Source: Acetatifactor sp. (GTDB taxonomy: Bacteria; Bacillota; Clostridia; Lachnospirales; Lachnospiraceae). From it: 59,723 nucleotides of DNA. Positions 34,517 through 44,216 of the stretch are shown piece by piece (positions within the stretch are counted from its first letter, which is position 1; every line of letters starts with the position of its first letter). Location: NCBI GenBank assembly GCA_024695935.1, contig JAILHH010000036.1:1-59723 (forward strand), read 5' to 3'. The translations under genes and the position numbers were made by a program. The notes under the pieces are model-generated. The model worked only from the letters and a program-made list of their open reading frames with translations. It searched no databases and was not told the DNA's origin.

Positions 34517-34544
34517 AAAGGATCCGCTTAAAAACAGATCCTTT
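34517..34544. terminator. Bidirectional terminator between convergent genes
   Basis: AAAGGATC (34517-34524) pairs with GATCCTTT (34537-34544); on the minus strand it is followed by TTTTTATTTT. Confidence 0.6.
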
Positions 34545-34570
34545 AAAAAAGCGCTTAAATTAAAATACTT

Positions 34571-35179
34571 CTAAGCGTACATATGGTCAAGTTCAGTGAT
34601 CTTTCCTGTGCCGTTTTCGTCAATATCAATGATGGAGACGGCACAGTTTTTTGGTACACGGCCCAGCCAAAAATCCTCCGGAGTGTCGGAAAAAGCATTA
34701 AGTATGGCTCTTCCACAGGCTCCGTGACAGCTGATAAGGATTGAGGCGTCCTTATATTTGGGGTCCGCTATCAGTTTATCGGTAAAGCTCTTTGCCCTGT
34801 CACAAAGTTCCATGAAGGTTTCGCCGCCTTTTCCGGGAGGGCAGTTAAAGGGATCCTCATAGAATTTTTTCATATATTCTTCGTCCACATCTGTGCCGGG
34901 AAGTACGCATTTTCCCTCCAGTTCACCGAAGCTTATCTCTTTTATGAGATCATCTGCCACAACAGGTATATCCCTGTCGCCAAGGACCAAAACCGCGGTA
35001 TTTACCGCTCTTGCAAGAGGGGATGAAAAGCAATAGTCAATCTTTACATCCTTCATTCCAACGCCGATCTTTCTGGCGAGGCTCACGCCCTCTTCTGCAA
35101 GAGGGATGTTGGTCTGACCCTGAAATCTTTTTTCTTTGTTCCATGGAGTTTTTCCATGCCTTAATACATATAAACGCAT
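34571..35179 (-). CDS. Histidine phosphatase (phosphoglycerate-mutase superfamily)
   Basis: A 202-residue branch-1 histidine phosphatase. The catalytic RHG is in YVLRHGKTPWN, followed by RFQGQTNIPL, the second Arg in FSSPLARAVNTA, the Glu in ISFGELEGK and the second His in ISCHGACGRAI. Members include cofactor-dependent phosphoglycerate mutase, but the short length and missing PGM insertions point to a general phosphatase acting on a small phosphorylated metabolite. No pathway neighbour identifies the substrate. Confidence 0.9.
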   Translation of the reverse strand: MRLYVLRHGKTPWNKEKRFQGQTNIPLAEEGVSLARKIGVGMKDVKIDYCFSSPLARAVNTAVLVLGDRDIPVVADDLIKEISFGELEGKCVLPGTDVDEEYMKKFYEDPFNCPPGKGGETFMELCDRAKSFTDKLIADPKYKDASILISCHGACGRAILNAFSDTPEDFWLGRVPKNCAVSIIDIDENGTGKITELDHMYA

Positions 35180-35280
35180 AAATTACCTCTTAAATGATTA
35201 ATATAAAAACACTCAGACCGGGCATGTTTCATCCGGCTTCATGTAATCTTTTTATCCGACTTTTATTAATTTACCATAAA

Positions 35281-35310
35281 TTGACAATGAGTGCAAAAAA
35301 ATGATATGAT
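35281..35310 (+). promoter_or_regulatory. Strong promoter of the Cys-rich small protein
   Basis: Consensus TTGACA (35281-35286), 18 bp and TATGAT (35305-35310), about 50 bp before the 56-aa gene. Confidence 0.75.
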
Positions 35311-35362
35311 TTCGTTGGATTTAAGCCCATTGGCAGATGAAAACTAATGGAAAGGCGTTGTT

Positions 35363-35533
35363 ATGGATATGGCGGAAAGAGAATGCGCGGGGCAGGACTG
35401 CTACAAATGCATATGCAGCACCTGTATGCATCAGGGTTTTGATTGTACATGCAAGGAAGAAAATGAAGGTTTTATTTCTGAATGTGAGGATTATGATGAG
35501 ATGACCGGCGTTCAGATGAGACTTGATATCTAA
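35363..35533 (+). CDS. 56-aa cysteine-rich small protein
   Basis: ATG 35363 is preceded by GGAAAGG and a near-consensus promoter. The peptide has eight Cys in 56 residues, arranged ECAGQDCYKCICSTCMHQGF then DCTCKEE and a later SEC, followed by an acidic Tyr/Asp-rich tail. No signal peptide is present, so it is probably cytoplasmic and may bind zinc or an iron-sulphur cluster. I do not recognise the family. It is immediately followed by a hairpin (AAGCGTATCG / CGATGCGCTT, 35533-35557) and then by structured element B. Own promoter, ribosome site and hairpin make a real gene likely. Confidence 0.65.
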   Translation: MDMAERECAGQDCYKCICSTCMHQGFDCTCKEENEGFISECEDYDEMTGVQMRLDI

Positions 35534-35565
35534 AGCGTATCGCCAGGCGATGCGCTTAATTTGTG

Positions 35566-35654
35566 TAACAACGAGCCTAAGTCCCACCCGCAAGCTCGCT
35601 TGCGAGGTGAACTTAGGCGACTGTAGAACACCGAAAGGCTTTGCCTTGAGGTGT
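35566..35654 (+). ncRNA. Structured intergenic element, copy B
   Basis: An 89-nt copy of the element at 23710-23794. It opens TAACAACGAGCC. GCCTAAGT (35575-35582) pairs perfectly with ACTTAGGC (35611-35618), enclosing CACC+CGCAAG (35585-35594) paired to CTTGCG+GGTG (35599-35609) around the same CTCG loop as copy A. The linker GGCGACTGTAGAACACC and the hairpin ACACC-GA-AAGGC / GCCTT-GA-GGTGT (35628-35654) are nearly identical to copy A. Loop and stem positions differ between copies while pairing is kept. It lies between the Cys-rich gene and the HAD gene. Confidence 0.5.
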
Positions 35655-35815
35655 AAAACAAAAGTTAATTCCAAAATAAACATTTTCATTGTGTCAGAAT
35701 TTTTATAGACAGTGAAAATAAGCCATTTGTTGAGTGTTGGAAAAACGTCAACTGTGTCATAAACAGTTAAACCTACCCGGTCAACGGGAATTGGAACAAG
35801 GAGATAGAAGCAAAA

Positions 35816-36469
35816 ATGGATAATAAAATAAAGGCTGTTATTTTTGATATGGACGGAACCCTTGTAGATACGGAGAAGTGGTTCAGGATATTTTGGCCGG
35901 AGGCTTTAAAGAAAGCAGGGTATGAAATGAGTGATGAACAGGCTCTTTTTGTAAGGAGCCTTGGAAAGCCGTATTCGGTTGCAAATTTTAAAGAGTGGTA
36001 CGGAGAAGATTTCGACTATGAGGCAGTTAGAAATATCAGGCGCGGTATCATGAAGGATTATTTTGCGGACCATGAATACGAATTAAAAAAAGGCGCCATA
36101 GAGATAATGGAGATCTTAAAAGAAAAAAATATCTGCATTGCCCTTGCAACAGCCACCCCTCTTGACAGAGCAGGGGATACTTTGAAAAGGGTTGGCCTTT
36201 ACGATTATTTTGATGAGATAATATCCGCCACCATGGTGGAAAAGGGAAAACCGGCCCCGGATATTTATCTGTATGCATGTGATAAACTTGGATTAAAACC
36301 GGAGGAGTGTCTGGTTGTGGAGGATTCACCAAATGGGGTTATAAGCGGGTATCTGGCAGGATGCAAAACCGTGATGGTCCCGGATCAGACGCCTGTTACA
36401 GAAGAGTTACGTCCCATGCTTTACGGAGAAGCACAGGACTTATCGAAACTGGCAGTATTCCTTGCCTAA
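35816..36469 (+). CDS. HAD-superfamily sugar phosphatase / beta-phosphoglucomutase-like
   Basis: A 217-residue HAD hydrolase of subfamily I with a helical cap. Motif I is IFDMDGTLVDTEKW (two catalytic Asp), motif II ALATATP, motif III around EKGKPAPDIY, and motif IV VVEDSPNGVISG. These fit phosphatases of small sugar phosphates or beta-phosphoglucomutase. The substrate is not determined. It precedes ptb-buk by 135 bp on the same strand and may or may not be cotranscribed. Confidence 0.9.
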   Translation: MDNKIKAVIFDMDGTLVDTEKWFRIFWPEALKKAGYEMSDEQALFVRSLGKPYSVANFKEWYGEDFDYEAVRNIRRGIMKDYFADHEYELKKGAIEIMEILKEKNICIALATATPLDRAGDTLKRVGLYDYFDEIISATMVEKGKPAPDIYLYACDKLGLKPEECLVVEDSPNGVISGYLAGCKTVMVPDQTPVTEELRPMLYGEAQDLSKLAVFLA

Positions 36470-36604
36470 TCTTGATTTTTACACTTTACTGTGTTATTCT
36501 TTTAACGATGCGAAAAAATAAGAAGTTTATTAAACTGCAGTCTAAATTTAATATGTTTTCTTATTTAATATACATGCCAAAAGAGGCGGAAAGGAATAAT
36601 TAAC

Positions 36605-37528
36605 ATGAGTAAGGGTTTTGACGAACTTATTTCAAAAGTTAAAACAGTCGGAATGAAAAAAGTAGCTGTTTCAGTAGCGCAGGATTCAGCAGTGATCGAA
36701 GCGGTCAGAGCAGCAAAGGATCGCGGGATCGCAGATGCGATCCTTGTAGGAGATGAAGCAAAGATCAAGGCAATTGCCACAGAGCTTAACATTGACATCA
36801 GCGACTTCGAGATCATAAATGTGGAGGACAATATCGAGGCATCCCTCACAGCAGTCAAGCTTGCACACGATGGCAAGGTTGATATGTATATGAAGGGAAT
36901 CATCGATACAAAGAATTTCTTAAAGAGCGTTCTCGACAAAGAGGTGGGACTCAGAACAGGTAAGCCTCTTTCGCACGTGGCAGTATTCGACGTGCCCGGA
37001 TATGACAGACTGCTGTTTCTTACAGACGTTGCATTCATGACATATCCCACACTTGAGGATAAAGTTGCTATCATCAATAACACTGTTCCTGTAGCAAAAG
37101 CCTGCGGCGTAGCATGCCCCAAGGTTGCTCCTCTTGCGGCAGTTGAGGTTATCAATCCCAAGATGCCCGTAACAGTAGAAGCAGGACAGCTTACAGAGAT
37201 GAACGAAAAGGGTGAGATCAAAGGATGTATCGTTGACGGACCTTTATCACTTGACCTGGCAATCGACCCTGAGGCAGCAAAGCACAAGGGAGCCCTCGAC
37301 AGAAAGATCCAGGGTGATGCGGATATCCTCCTCTTCCCCGATATCCATGCCGGAAATACAGTTTACAAGGCGCTTGTTCACACAGTTCCCGGAGTAAAGA
37401 ACGGATGTATCTTAACAGGTACCAAGGTTCCCGTAATCCTTACCAGCCGTTCGGATTCATTTGAGACAAAGGTTAATTCCATTGCTCTTGCAGCTGTAGT
37501 TGCAGAGGAACTTAAAAACCAGAACTAA
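36605..37528 (+). CDS. ptb: Phosphate butyryltransferase
   Basis: A 307-residue phosphotransacylase converting butyryl-CoA and phosphate to butyryl phosphate. Characteristic parts are DAILVGDEAKIKAIA, DMYMKGIIDTKNFLKSVL, FDVPGYDRLLFLTDVAFM and the C-terminal DILLFPDIHAGNTVYK. Residues and length distinguish it from phosphate acetyltransferase (longer), and the gene is paired with buk 21 bp downstream. Together they give the ATP-yielding end of the butyrate pathway begun by thl-etfA. Confidence 0.95.
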   Translation: MSKGFDELISKVKTVGMKKVAVSVAQDSAVIEAVRAAKDRGIADAILVGDEAKIKAIATELNIDISDFEIINVEDNIEASLTAVKLAHDGKVDMYMKGIIDTKNFLKSVLDKEVGLRTGKPLSHVAVFDVPGYDRLLFLTDVAFMTYPTLEDKVAIINNTVPVAKACGVACPKVAPLAAVEVINPKMPVTVEAGQLTEMNEKGEIKGCIVDGPLSLDLAIDPEAAKHKGALDRKIQGDADILLFPDIHAGNTVYKALVHTVPGVKNGCILTGTKVPVILTSRSDSFETKVNSIALAAVVAEELKNQN

Positions 37529-37549
37529 AAAACAGAAAGGTGAAAAGAG

Positions 37550-38617
37550 ATGTCAGTAAAGAGTTTAATTATCAATCCCGGTTCCACATCCACAAAGATC
37601 GGTGTATTCGAAGATGAAACACTTCTTTTCGAGGAGACACTTCGTCACTCCACAGAAGAAATTTCACAGTATGCAACCATCGTTGATCAAAAGGATTTTC
37701 GTAAAAAGATCATCACAGATCTTCTTGCATCAAAGAACTTTGATATGAAGTCGCTTAATGTTATCGTGGGAAGAGGCGGAATGCTCAAGCCCATCCCCGG
37801 CGGTACATATGCCGTAACAGACGATCTTTTGGCAGATCTTAAGGTGGGCGTTCAGGGTCAGCACGCATCTAACCTTGGAGGAATCCTGGCACGTGAGATC
37901 GGTGACGAACTGGGTGTTCCCTCATATATCGTAGACCCCGTTGTAGTTGACGAACTTGCACCTGTTGCCAGATACTCAGGTGTTCCCGAGCTTCCCAGAG
38001 TCAGCGTTTTTCATGCCCTTAATCAAAAGGCTGTTGCAAAGAGATATGCAAAAGAAGTCGGAAAGTCATATGAGTCCCTGAGACTTATCGTAGTTCACAT
38101 GGGTGGCGGTGTTTCCGTAGGCGCTCATGAGAACGGCAAAGTCATCGACGTATTCAACGCCCTTGACGGCGACGGCGCATTCTCTCCCGAGAGAGCAGGC
38201 GGTGTACCCAGCGGTGCCCTTGTAAAGCTTTGCTTCTCAGGAAAATATACAGAAAAAGAAATTTACTCAAAGATCGTTGGCAAGGGTGGATTCAATGCTT
38301 ACCTTGGAACCAATGATATGAGAGAAGTCACAAAGCGTGCAAACGAAGGTGACAAAGAGGCAGCTGATGCAAAGAAAGCATTCCTCTTCCAGGTATGCAA
38401 GGACATCGGATCCATGGCTACCGTATTAAAGGGAAAGGTTGACAGGATCATCCTCACAGGAGGTATCGCATACGGTAAAGAAGTTTGTGATGCCATCGCA
38501 GAGAGCACAGACTGGATCGCTCCCATCACAGTTTATCCCGGAGAAGATGAGCTTCTTGCACTTTGCCAGGGAGCACTCAGAGTTCTCTCAGGCGAAGAGA
38601 AAGTTATGGAGTATTAA
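37550..38617 (+). CDS. buk: Butyrate kinase
   Basis: A 355-residue ASKHA-family acyl kinase making butyrate and ATP from butyryl phosphate. Seen are [16 protein letters not shown] at the N terminus, [55 protein letters not shown] and the C-terminal [12 protein letters not shown] with [18 protein letters not shown]. These features are specific to butyrate rather than acetate kinase. Presence of ptb-buk means this strain can use the kinase route, as many Butyrivibrio do. Confidence 0.96.
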   Translation: MSVKSLIINPGSTSTKIGVFEDETLLFEETLRHSTEEISQYATIVDQKDFRKKIITDLLASKNFDMKSLNVIVGRGGMLKPIPGGTYAVTDDLLADLKVGVQGQHASNLGGILAREIGDELGVPSYIVDPVVVDELAPVARYSGVPELPRVSVFHALNQKAVAKRYAKEVGKSYESLRLIVVHMGGGVSVGAHENGKVIDVFNALDGDGAFSPERAGGVPSGALVKLCFSGKYTEKEIYSKIVGKGGFNAYLGTNDMREVTKRANEGDKEAADAKKAFLFQVCKDIGSMATVLKGKVDRIILTGGIAYGKEVCDAIAESTDWIAPITVYPGEDELLALCQGALRVLSGEEKVMEY

Positions 38618-38619
38618 TC

Positions 38620-40323
38620 ATGAACAAATTGATCAAAATAGCGATGTTTATTTTGATTGTACTTAGAGTCACACTCTCAGTGTGCATGGGTGTATGGTTT
38701 CCCGCAGGCCAGTTATGGGATGACAATCTCATGATGAGGTTTGCGGGGCTTAGTGCCCATTTCCTAAGTCCCGAATATTTTGCCCTGGTAAAGGATATGA
38801 GTTTTCCTTTGTTTGTCAGGGCTTTTTCTGTGACCAAAATTCCCTACTCCGCACTGCTTGGGCTGTTGTGGAGCGCTGCGGCTTTGGTTTCTTATTTTAC
38901 ATTCAAAAAAATATTGTCCGGGAAAAGACATATTCCTTTTTTGATATTTGTATATGTTTTATTCATGCCCCAGGCCTTTGACATGTGGAGCGGAACAAGG
39001 CTCTACCGAAACGGCATCATTGCGCCCTTTACCATCATGACATTGATGATCCTCATAAGCTTTATGGAAAGCTGCGCAAAGGGCGAGAGATTCATGGGCC
39101 TTAAGGGGATCTTACTTGGAATCCTATTTTCATTTACCTATTACATAAAAGAGGATGGGCTGTGGCTCATGTGCACTCTTTTGTTTGGCGGTTTTTTGAC
39201 ATTAATTTATATAATATTTGCACCGGATTTCAGCCTCCTTGCAAGGCGGATCGGCTGTTTATTGCTGCCATTTATCGTCTTCTTTGCAGTGACAGGCGGA
39301 TATAAGGCTGTTAACCACAGGTTCTTTGGAGTTTACGAGATAAATACCAGGACAGACGGAGAACTTGGAGAATTCCTTGAAAAAATATACAGTATAGACT
39401 CTGATCACAGGACCTATGTATGTTGGACTCCTTATGATGCCATAGAAAAAGCCTTTGAGGCATCTGAGACTCTGGGTTCATACCCGGAGTTACTTGAGAG
39501 CATAAAGGCAACGGACTGGAGAGACGGGGACATAATCGCAAATCCCATTCCCGGAGACCATCTGGGCTGGATCTTAAGAGACTGCCTGGCTGATACAGGC
39601 ATATGGGAAAATGAAAAGCAGGTTTCAGATCTGTTTTCAAAGATAAATGATGAACTTGATGAGGCATTTTCATCAGGGAAACTCAGTAAACAAAAGGGCG
39701 TCGTCAGAATCGTCAGCTCAGCAGGCGGATATACCTTAGAGGAGACTGCAGGTCTTTTCCGTGAATTCTACGAGGGCCTTTTGGGCGCCGTGCTCCTAAA
39801 GGGATATGAAAGCGGCCTCGGCGGAGTTGAAAGAGACGAGATAGAGGAAAATATCATCCTCATAAATGCCGCAAATGAATATACGAACCTTGATTACCTG
39901 GGCGATTATTCAAAAATATCGGGACTTAGTAAAAAGACGGAGAGCATAGCGGATGTTATCTTCGTGATCTACAGAGCGGTAAACGGCCTGCTGTTTTGCG
40001 TGACAGTTATCGTCTCTGTAGTGGGAACGGTTTTCTTTTTTATCAGTTTGATAAAAAGAGAAAAGAGCAAAAAAAAGAACCAGGCATTTTTGTATTTGCT
40101 TGGTTCCGTAAGTTTCCTTGGTATTTCCGCAGTATATGATTTTGCCATCGGGTGGTTTAGCGCATTTTTGTTTGAAGATGGGATCAGCAATCTGACTCTT
40201 AACTTTTACAACATCGCGCTTCCCGGGCTTTTGATGTTTGCATATGCTTTTGCAGTCACATTTTTGTATCAGATGATAGCTTCGATGGACAGCTCCCAGC
40301 GCTCGCTTAAGTCCACGGGCTGA
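38620..40323 (+). CDS. Uncharacterised polytopic membrane protein
   Basis: A 567-residue membrane protein. The start is ATG 38620, two bases after the buk stop, with GGAG at 38608-38611. About six N-terminal helices (roughly 5-25, 75-95, 105-125, 130-150, 175-200, 205-235) surround a segment FDMWSGTRLYRNGIIAPFTI with an Arg-rich loop. A large hydrophilic domain follows (about 240-450), and three helices come at the C terminus (about 455-565). The topology resembles GT-C glycosyltransferases, in which the soluble domain is extracytoplasmic, but no catalytic signature is certain. It overlaps the converging HD-GYP gene by 55 bp. Confidence 0.6.
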   Translation: MNKLIKIAMFILIVLRVTLSVCMGVWFPAGQLWDDNLMMRFAGLSAHFLSPEYFALVKDMSFPLFVRAFSVTKIPYSALLGLLWSAAALVSYFTFKKILSGKRHIPFLIFVYVLFMPQAFDMWSGTRLYRNGIIAPFTIMTLMILISFMESCAKGERFMGLKGILLGILFSFTYYIKEDGLWLMCTLLFGGFLTLIYIIFAPDFSLLARRIGCLLLPFIVFFAVTGGYKAVNHRFFGVYEINTRTDGELGEFLEKIYSIDSDHRTYVCWTPYDAIEKAFEASETLGSYPELLESIKATDWRDGDIIANPIPGDHLGWILRDCLADTGIWENEKQVSDLFSKINDELDEAFSSGKLSKQKGVVRIVSSAGGYTLEETAGLFREFYEGLLGAVLLKGYESGLGGVERDEIEENIILINAANEYTNLDYLGDYSKISGLSKKTESIADVIFVIYRAVNGLLFCVTVIVSVVGTVFFFISLIKREKSKKKNQAFLYLLGSVSFLGISAVYDFAIGWFSAFLFEDGISNLTLNFYNIALPGLLMFAYAFAVTFLYQMIASMDSSQRSLKSTG

Positions 40324-41354
40324 TCGTCACATTGAACAACGGGGCGGGAGAGATGCTCTTTATTTATAAAGATGATATCTCCGGTCCTGCCATCATTTAA
40401 CATGCACTTGTTCTGCAGGTAGTTGTTTACGATGTGCTCCAGGAATGGAAGTAAGAACTGCACATCATATTTTTGATAGCCTTCCTGCTCAAAGATCTCG
40501 ATAACCCTGAAGGGACATTGAGGTCCGCGGTAAACTCTGGCTGCTGTCATGGCATCATACACATCCACAATGGATACGATGCGGGCAAATTTGTTTATCT
40601 GCTGACCGATGATACCCATGGGATAACCGCTTCCGTCATATCTCTCATGATGCATGAGAGCGGCATATTTGATATTTTCGTTTATATTTTGCGTCCTGAG
40701 CAGGTTGTAACCCAGCACAGGATGCTTTTTTACTTCGTTGAACTCATATTCCGAAAGTCTCGCAGGCTTTGTGATGATCTCCTTTGGCACCAACAGCTTT
40801 CCGATATCATGCAACAGACCGCAGGCTGTGAGGAGTTTTATGTCTCCTTCGTTCATGCCGATCCAGTGACCTAAAATGTTACAGATTAGGGCAACATTCA
40901 TACTGTGGGCAAAGGTTGAATCGTCATAATCCCTCATGTTCTGAAGCATGTCGAGAATACCCACTGTTCCGGACAGATCAGTGTTAAAACTGAGGGAATT
41001 TTCCAACAGTATGTCCACGTCCAGCTGAATATTTTTGCGGATCACCTGATCCAGGGTGTCCTTGAATTTATCTACATTGTCATCATAATCTTTTTTGAAA
41101 CGCTTAAAGGCTTCACTTCGCTTTATGCGCTGAGAATACGAATCATGAAAAGATGATGTGGGAACCTGATCCTTAGCCTCTTCGGGAACACTGTCCTCCA
41201 CAAAGATCATGAGAATTCCGTAAAGAGCCAGTTTTGTAATAAGCTTGTCGTTTAGTTCTGTACCCTTTGGGATGATCAGCTGCCTGTTGTAGCTGAGTAC
41301 ATTTTCCGCCGTGACCATGCCCGGGGTTAACTGAGATGTTGATAATCGCTTCAT
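40269..41354 (-). CDS. HD-GYP domain c-di-GMP phosphodiesterase
   Basis: A 361-residue protein. The N-terminal domain (1-110) starts KRLSTSQLTPGMVTAENV, a pattern frequent ahead of HD-GYP domains (DUF3391-like or PilZ-like placement). The HD-GYP domain (about 145-320) shows LLHDIGKLLVP, the HPVLGYNLLR segment, MHHERYDGSGYPMG and DVYDAMTAARVYR, all residues for metal binding and c-di-GMP hydrolysis. GGCAGGAG supports ATG 41354 over the upstream ATG 41369. No transmembrane or receiver domain, so the input is unknown. It is the second HD-GYP protein in the window. Confidence 0.92.
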   Translation of the reverse strand: MKRLSTSQLTPGMVTAENVLSYNRQLIIPKGTELNDKLITKLALYGILMIFVEDSVPEEAKDQVPTSSFHDSYSQRIKRSEAFKRFKKDYDDNVDKFKDTLDQVIRKNIQLDVDILLENSLSFNTDLSGTVGILDMLQNMRDYDDSTFAHSMNVALICNILGHWIGMNEGDIKLLTACGLLHDIGKLLVPKEIITKPARLSEYEFNEVKKHPVLGYNLLRTQNINENIKYAALMHHERYDGSGYPMGIIGQQINKFARIVSIVDVYDAMTAARVYRGPQCPFRVIEIFEQEGYQKYDVQFLLPFLEHIVNNYLQNKCMLNDGRTGDIIFINKEHLSRPVVQCDDQPVDLSERWELSIEAII

Positions 41355-41418
41355 TAAAACTCCTGCCAATAATACTTATATAACTACCCATTGCCAAAGA
41401 AAATCGTTTTACTAAATG

Positions 41419-41448
41419 ATTATACTACATAAAAAAATACTGTGTCAA
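41419..41448 (-). promoter_or_regulatory. Promoter of the HD-GYP gene
   Basis: On the minus strand, consensus TTGACA (41448-41443), 18 bp and consensus TATAAT (41424-41419), about 65 bp before the start codon. Confidence 0.8.
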
Positions 41449-41584
41449 TTTCATATAATATTTACAAATTGTTAATAATGCTTCACATACCTTTATGTTG
41501 AATATGACCTTTAAATCTGCTAAAATAATCATTGTGCTGTGTGGATTTACACGGCAAAAAAAACGTAAAAAAACGAGGAATGTA

Positions 41585-44167
41585 ATGAAACTTGCAGACA
41601 AAATTTTCGGAACTCACAGTGAAAGAGAGTTAAAGAGGATCTATCCTATCGTTGACAAGATAGAGAGCTTGAGACCTGCCATGCAGGCTCTTTCCGATGA
41701 GGAACTTAAGAATAAAACAGCTGAGTTTAAAAAGAGACTTTCCGAGGGCGAGACCTTGGACGACATCCTGCCGGAGGCATATGCCACAGTCAGAGAGGCG
41801 GCAAAGAGAGTCATAAACTTAGAGCACTTCAGAGTACAGCTTATCGGCGGTATCATTCTCCATCAGGGAAGGATAGCAGAGATGAAGACCGGTGAAGGAA
41901 AGACACTTGTGTCCACACTTCCCGCATATTTAAATGCTCTCACAGGTGAAGGCGTTCACGTTGTCACTGTAAACGATTACCTGGCAAAGCGTGATGCCGA
42001 GTGGATGGGTCAGGTTCATGAATTCCTGGGCCTTACGGTTGGCGTAGTATTAAACAGCATGACAAGCGAAGAGAGACAGGCTGCATATAACTGCGACATC
42101 ACCTATGTGACCAACAATGAACTCGGTTTTGATTACCTTCGTGACAACATGGCTATCTACAAGAGACAGCTCGTGCTCCGCGGACTTAAATACTGTATCA
42201 TCGACGAGGTGGACTCGGTTCTTATCGATGAGGCCAGGACCCCTCTTATCATTTCCGGACAGGGAGATAAATCCACTGCTTTATATGAAATGTGCGATCT
42301 TCTCGCCCGTCAGATGCACCGTGGTGATGATGTGGCAGAACTTTCAAAAATGGATGCCATCATGGGCGTGGTACAGGAAGAGACCGGAGATTTCATCGTC
42401 AATGAAAAGGATAAAGTCATCAACCTGACCGAAGCCGGTGTTAAAAAGGTTGAGAACTTCTTCCATATAGAAAACTTTGCTGATCCGGAAAACCTGGATA
42501 TCCAGCACACCATTATCCTGGCCCTTCGTGCCCATAACCTCATGTTCAGAGACAGAGACTATGTGGTAAAAGAAGACCAGATCCTGATCGTGGATGAGTT
42601 TACCGGACGTATAATGCCGGGACGCCGCTATTCAGACGGTCTGCACCAGGCCATCGAGGCAAAGGAACATGTGAAGGTTAAACGTGAGAGCAAGACCCTT
42701 GCAACCATCACATTCCAGAACTTCTTTAACTTATTTGAAAAGAAAGCAGGTATGACAGGTACCGCGCTTACAGAGGAAAACGAGTTCCGTGAGATCTACG
42801 GAATGGACGTAATCGTTATCCCCACCAATAAACCCGTACAGCGTATCGACAGACAGGATGCGGTTTACAAGACCAGAGCAGAAAAGCTTCACGCGATCTG
42901 CGATGCGGTTGAGGCAGCCCACGCAAAGGGTCAGCCGGTGCTTGTAGGTACCATCACCATCGAAGCCAGTGAGGAACTCTCAAGGATGCTTACAAAACGC
43001 GGCATCCAGCACAAAGTCCTGAATGCAAAATTCCACGAGCTTGAGGCTGAGATCGTAGCTGATGCAGGTCTCCACGGAGCAGTAACCATCGCCACCAACA
43101 TGGCAGGACGTGGTACCGATATCAAGCTTGATGATGAGGCAAGGGCGGCAGGCGGTCTCATGATCATAGGTACAGAGCGCCATGAGTCCAGACGAATCGA
43201 CAATCAGTTAAGAGGTCGTTCAGGTCGTCAGGGAGATGTGGGTGAATCCAAGTTCTATATCTCGCTTGAGGACAACCTCATGAGACTCTTCGGTTCCGAG
43301 AGACTTATCCGTATGTTTAATGCAATGGGTATCCCCGAGGGACAGGAAATCGAACACAAGGCACTTACAAATGCCATTGAGAATGCACAGAAAAAGATCG
43401 AGTCAAACAACTTCGGTATCAGAAAGAACCTCCTCGAATATGATAATGTAATGAGTGAACAGCGTCAGGTTATCTACGACGAGAGAAGAAGAGTTCTCGA
43501 CGGCGAGAGCATGAGGGATGTGATCTACAAGATGATCACAGACATCGTTGAAAACTGTGTGGACATGTGCATCAATGATGACCTTGATTACAAGGACTGG
43601 GATTTCAACGAACTTAACCACGTGCTGATCCCCATCATTCCCCTTGAGCCCATCACTGCCGAGAGAGTGCACAAAGGAAAGAAAAACAGCTTAAAACAGC
43701 AGCTCAAAGAAGAAGCTGTTAAATTATATGAGGCAAAGGAAGCTGAGTTCCCCGAACCTGAGCAGATCAGAGAAGTGGAGCGAGTTATCCTCCTTAAATC
43801 CATCGACAGAAAGTGGATGGATCACATCGACGATATGGATCAGCTCCGCCAGGGTATCGGACTCCAGGCTTACGGCCAGAGAGATCCCGTTGTGGAATAC
43901 AAGATGGCAGGATATGACATGTTCGACGAGATGATCACAAACATCAGAGAACAGACAGTCAGAATCCTCTTCCATATCAAAGTGGAACAAAAAGTAGAGC
44001 GTGAGCAGGTTGCTAAGGTGACAGGAACCAACAAAGACGATTCCGCACAGAAAGGCCCCGTAAAGCGCGCCAATGCAAAGATTTATCCTAACGATCCCTG
44101 CCCCTGCGGTTCAGGCAAAAAATACAAGGCCTGCCACGGAAGAAAGGGAATGCCTGAGATCCGGTAA
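41585..44167 (+). CDS. secA: Preprotein translocase ATPase SecA
   Basis: An 860-residue motor driving proteins through SecYEG. Walker A is in [14 protein letters not shown], motif II in [19 protein letters not shown], with a preprotein-binding domain, [32 protein letters not shown] and the C-terminal zinc-binding [14 protein letters not shown]. The start is ATG 41585 (M-K-L-A-D-K-I-F); an in-frame ATG at 41495 would add 30 non-conserved residues. Directly followed by prfB, the standard Firmicutes order. Needed here for the many secreted wall proteins in the window. Confidence 0.97.
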   Translation: MKLADKIFGTHSERELKRIYPIVDKIESLRPAMQALSDEELKNKTAEFKKRLSEGETLDDILPEAYATVREAAKRVINLEHFRVQLIGGIILHQGRIAEMKTGEGKTLVSTLPAYLNALTGEGVHVVTVNDYLAKRDAEWMGQVHEFLGLTVGVVLNSMTSEERQAAYNCDITYVTNNELGFDYLRDNMAIYKRQLVLRGLKYCIIDEVDSVLIDEARTPLIISGQGDKSTALYEMCDLLARQMHRGDDVAELSKMDAIMGVVQEETGDFIVNEKDKVINLTEAGVKKVENFFHIENFADPENLDIQHTIILALRAHNLMFRDRDYVVKEDQILIVDEFTGRIMPGRRYSDGLHQAIEAKEHVKVKRESKTLATITFQNFFNLFEKKAGMTGTALTEENEFREIYGMDVIVIPTNKPVQRIDRQDAVYKTRAEKLHAICDAVEAAHAKGQPVLVGTITIEASEELSRMLTKRGIQHKVLNAKFHELEAEIVADAGLHGAVTIATNMAGRGTDIKLDDEARAAGGLMIIGTERHESRRIDNQLRGRSGRQGDVGESKFYISLEDNLMRLFGSERLIRMFNAMGIPEGQEIEHKALTNAIENAQKKIESNNFGIRKNLLEYDNVMSEQRQVIYDERRRVLDGESMRDVIYKMITDIVENCVDMCINDDLDYKDWDFNELNHVLIPIIPLEPITAERVHKGKKNSLKQQLKEEAVKLYEAKEAEFPEPEQIREVERVILLKSIDRKWMDHIDDMDQLRQGIGLQAYGQRDPVVEYKMAGYDMFDEMITNIREQTVRILFHIKVEQKVEREQVAKVTGTNKDDSAQKGPVKRANAKIYPNDPCPCGSGKKYKACHGRKGMPEIR

Positions 44168-44216
44168 TAGGGCTTTACGCTCAGGAATGCAATAATATAG
44201 AAAGAAGGTGACGTTA

